Positions 7,742-9,621 of a stretch of 9,621 bases of DNA are shown piece by piece. The stretch comes from Proteobacteria bacterium UBA6908 (GTDB lineage: Bacteria; Pseudomonadota; Gammaproteobacteria; Acidiferrobacterales; UBA6901). The first letter of the stretch is position 1. Every line of letters starts with the position of its first letter. The translations under genes and the position numbers were made by a program. The notes beneath the pieces were generated by a model, which saw nothing but the letters and a program-made list of their open reading frames with translations, did not search any database and was not told the origin of the DNA. The stretch lies in contig DKBE01000075.1 in the NCBI GenBank assembly GCA_002451085.1, positions 693 through 10,313 on the forward strand. Direction: 5' to 3'.

Positions 7742-8905
7742 TCAGCGGCGTGCGCGGCTGGCGGGACGTTCACCAGCCGTGGCATCGAGGGCGAGCGGCT
7801 GGCCGTTGCGCAACAGTTCGAGCTTGATCTTCTCGCCAGGTTTGCGAGAGGTGATCGCCAGCAGTACCTCACGCGCATCGACGGCCTTTTTCCCGTCGAT
7901 GGCGACCAGTACATCACCCGGTTCGATGCCCGCTTTGTGGGCCGGTCCGTTTCGGTACAGGGTGGTAATCACCAGCCCTTCCGTGCCTTTCTTGAGACCA
8001 AAGGCGTCTACCAGATCCGGGGTCAGGGTTTGTGCCTCAAACCCCAGCCAGCCACGTAACGGGCGGCCGTGTTCGATGATCTGTTCCATGACACCTTTGG
8101 CCAGACTTGTGGGGATGGCAAAGCCGATTCCCACGGACCCTCCAGTCTGGCTGAATATGGCGGTATTGATCCCGATCAGATTGCCGTGTGCATCCACCAG
8201 AGCACCGCCGGAATTCCCGGGGTTGATGGCGGCATCGGTCTGAATGAAATTCTCGAAGGTGTTGATGCCGAGCTGGCTCCGGCCGGTGGCCGAAATAATA
8301 CCCATGGTCACGGTTTGACCGACCCCAAAGGGATTTCCGATCGCCAGTACCACATCGCCGATGCGAATGTGCTCCGAGCGGGCGAGGGTAATACTGGGCA
8401 GGTTCGGCAGATCCACCTTGAGCACGGCGAGGTCGGTTTCCGCGTCACTGCCGATCACTTTGGCCGGGGCGCTGCGCCCGTCCCGCAGGAAAACCTTGAT
8501 GGCATCAGCGCCACTGATGACATGATGATTGGTGAGTATGTAGCCCTGGTTGCTGAAGATCACCCCGGAGCCGAGGCTGGTTTCTACCCGTTTACGTGTG
8601 TTTTGCGCATCGCGCCCAAAGAACTGGCGAAAAAATGGGTCGTTCATGAGCGGATTGGTTTGCACCGTCACCACTTTGGCGGTGTTGATGCTGACCACGG
8701 CCGGCGCAGCGCGGTCTACGGCCGCAGCATAGGAAACCGGCCCACTGGCTGATATCCCGGTCGGAGCGGCAGATTCGCGGATTTCGACAGCTGTCGGGGA
8801 CACGCGCTTGAGGACGGCCGGCCAGAACAGGGTAACGAGAAAGGCTATCGCCAGGCCCACAACCACGGCCTGGGCCACAAAAACGATCAATTTACGAGTG
8901 TGCAT
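7742..8905 (-). CDS. Membrane-anchored HtrA/DegS-type serine protease (trypsin-like, one PDZ domain)
   Basis: This 387-residue protein is a Do-like (S1C) serine protease. One hydrophobic helix at residues 6-30 has no clear cleavage site, so it probably anchors the enzyme in the inner membrane facing the periplasm. The triad is complete: His128 in LTNHHVI, Asp158 in AETDLAVLKV and Ser232 in NPGNSGGAL. One PDZ domain covers about 284-375, beginning RGWLGFEAQTL. One PDZ plus an anchor is the layout of DegS/AlgW, which cleave anti-sigma factors, rather than of DegP/DegQ with two PDZ domains. Whether it acts on an RseA-type target cannot be seen here. An HtrA-like gene before petA occurs in related genomes. 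The gene is divergent from petA. Confidence 0.92.
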   Translation of the reverse strand: MHTRKLIVFVAQAVVVGLAIAFLVTLFWPAVLKRVSPTAVEIRESAAPTGISASGPVSYAAAVDRAAPAVVSINTAKVVTVQTNPLMNDPFFRQFFGRDAQNTRKRVETSLGSGVIFSNQGYILTNHHVISGADAIKVFLRDGRSAPAKVIGSDAETDLAVLKVDLPNLPSITLARSEHIRIGDVVLAIGNPFGVGQTVTMGIISATGRSQLGINTFENFIQTDAAINPGNSGGALVDAHGNLIGINTAIFSQTGGSVGIGFAIPTSLAKGVMEQIIEHGRPLRGWLGFEAQTLTPDLVDAFGLKKGTEGLVITTLYRNGPAHKAGIEPGDVLVAIDGKKAVDAREVLLAITSRKPGEKIKLELLRNGQPLALDATAGERPASRARR

Positions 8906-8967
8906 GAGATCCGGGGTCTTATTGTTGTCGCGATTCTATCGTATTCGGCCATTGACCCGCCGAAATC

Positions 8968-8992
8968 GGGAAAATTCCCTGAAAATCCCTGA
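8968..8992. promoter_or_regulatory. Possible operator: 12-bp inverted repeat overlapping a 10-bp direct repeat
   Basis: GGGAAAATTCCC at 8968-8979 is an inverted repeat with 5-bp arms and a 2-bp centre. Its right arm belongs to a tandem direct repeat: AATTCCCTGA (8973-8982) is followed at once by AAATCCCTGA (8983-8992), which differs at one base. Three half-sites thus lie on one face of the helix within 25 bp, in the middle of the 243-bp region between the divergent protease and petA genes. This could be a binding site for a dimeric regulator of either gene. I do not recognise the motif. A TTGACG at 8998-9003 resembles a -35 box for petA, but no good -10 box lies at the right distance. Confidence 0.35.
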
Positions 8993-9137
8993 ATCGCTTG
9001 ACGAAGTCGGGCAGAATAGACGATCCTATGCCGCTATTTTTCAGGCATCAGTCTTGTCTAATACAGATATCTCCATGATTTTAAAGAATTTCTTCACCGG
9101 CCGTCATGGCGGTCGTGTGTCCAGATTTCACAATTGC

Positions 9138-9144
9138 AGGGGGG
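9138..9144 (+). promoter_or_regulatory. Ribosome binding site of petA
   Basis: AGGGGGG ends 4 nt before the ATG at 9149. It is the most G-rich ribosome binding site in the window and, together with the twin-arginine N-terminus, settles the petA start. It fits a highly expressed respiratory gene. Confidence 0.7.
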
Positions 9145-9148
9145 TTTC

Positions 9149-9621
9149 ATGAGCGAAGGCGTTGATCAGAACAAGCGCCGTTTTTTGACCTTGCTCACCA
9201 CGGCGGTGGGCGCGGTCGGAGCCGGTTTTGCGGCTACACCATTTGTACTCAGCATGACACCGAGCGCGCGCGCCAAGGCCGCCGGTGCTCCGGTCGAAGT
9301 GGACATCAGCCAGATCGAGCCGGGCCAGTTGCTGACCGTGGAATGGCGCGGTAAGCCGGTCTGGATCCTGCGTCGCACCAAGGACATGCTTGCTCAACTC
9401 CCGCAGCATGATGACCAATTGGCCGATCCGGCTTCCAAGAATACCGATCAACAGCCCTCTTATGCGCAAAACACGGGTCGTTCGATCAAGCCCGATATTC
9501 TGATTCTCGTCGGGATCTGCACCCATCTCGGCTGTTCGCCGCAGCAGAAGCTCGCCATCGGCCCGGCTTCGGGTCTCGGTGAGGACTGGCCGGGCGGTTT
9601 CTTCTGCCCCTGCCACGGCTC
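9149..9621 (+). CDS. petA: Ubiquinol-cytochrome c reductase iron-sulfur (Rieske) subunit, partial at 3' end
   Basis: PetA is the Rieske [2Fe-2S] subunit of cytochrome bc1, which passes electrons from ubiquinol to cytochrome c1 on the periplasmic side of the membrane. The 157 complete codons in the window include a Tat signal-anchor: NKRRFLTLLT with Arg10-Arg11, then a weakly hydrophobic helix to about residue 35. Both Rieske boxes are present: CTHLGC (Cys124, His126, Cys129) and CPCHG (Cys153, Cys155, His156). Cys124, His126, Cys153 and His156 would bind the cluster, with Cys129-Cys155 as the disulfide. The gene runs off the window, where petB and petC are expected in this family of operons. 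The twin-arginine signal makes it a likely client of the TatABC system encoded upstream. Confidence 0.96.
   Translation, partial: MSEGVDQNKRRFLTLLTTAVGAVGAGFAATPFVLSMTPSARAKAAGAPVEVDISQIEPGQLLTVEWRGKPVWILRRTKDMLAQLPQHDDQLADPASKNTDQQPSYAQNTGRSIKPDILILVGICTHLGCSPQQKLAIGPASGLGEDWPGGFFCPCHG

Noticed and set aside
8069..8752. 227-codon plus-strand open frame over the HtrA-like gene
   Set aside because: It is a shadow of the protease coding strand, covering the triad region. Its product shows no family features.
8933..8938. TAGAAT on the minus strand as a -10 box of the protease gene
   Set aside because: It matches 5 of 6 consensus bases, but nothing like a -35 box lies 16-18 nt upstream.
9054..9082. 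Candidate sigma-70 promoter TTGTCT / GATTTT ahead of petA
   Set aside because: The spacing of 17 nt is right, but the match is only 4/6 and 3/6 to consensus, too weak to list in an AT-rich leader.

Overview
The window is a compact stretch of proteobacterial core chromosome. It holds the distal part of a histidine operon, a HIT-family gene, the tatABC translocase genes, a periplasmic thioredoxin-fold protein, a membrane-anchored HtrA/DegS-type protease on the opposite strand, and the start of petA (Rieske protein of the cytochrome bc1 complex). The order hisC-B-H-A-F-I-E / HIT / tatA-B-C / htrA-like / petA, with hisI and hisE as separate genes, is the arrangement I know from Betaproteobacteria and some Gammaproteobacteria. 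The protein sequences fit that, but the genus cannot be told from this window. I see no IS element, integrase, CRISPR array, tRNA or rRNA.

Region 1 (1-3972, + strand): the last 43 residues of HisC, then complete hisB, hisH, hisA, hisF, hisI and hisE. Every expected catalytic or metal-binding motif that I looked for is present. Together these genes encode steps 2-7 of histidine synthesis, except the ProFAR-independent steps encoded upstream. HisE and HisI act on PR-ATP and PR-AMP, HisA isomerises ProFAR, HisH/HisF make IGP and AICAR, HisB dehydrates IGP, and HisC transaminates. Gaps between genes range from 1 nt (hisF-hisI) to about 98 nt (hisI-hisE). Two of them carry small RNA hairpins.

Region 2 (3978-5869, + strand): a HINT-type nucleotide hydrolase gene 5 nt after hisE, then tatA, tatB and tatC. 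The tatC start lies 29 nt inside tatB. Spacing suggests cotranscription with the his genes. The Tat translocase exports folded proteins, and the Rieske protein encoded at the end of the window carries a twin-arginine signal, so a transporter and one likely client are encoded about 3.3 kb apart.

Region 3 (5900-8905): a predicted exported DUF255/YyaL-like protein with a CHWCH motif on the + strand meets a DegS-like protease gene on the - strand. Their stop codons are 3 nt apart. The DUF255-like gene is the least expected member of this neighbourhood and the best candidate for follow-up.

Region 4 (8906-9621): a 243-nt divergent intergenic region with a perfect 12-bp inverted repeat overlapping a 10-bp-spaced direct repeat, a strong purine-rich ribosome binding site, and petA, which is cut by the window end just after its second Rieske box. 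No gene-free stretch exceeds 300 nt. I found no convincing wholly new system. The findings below are modest and mostly regulatory or contextual.
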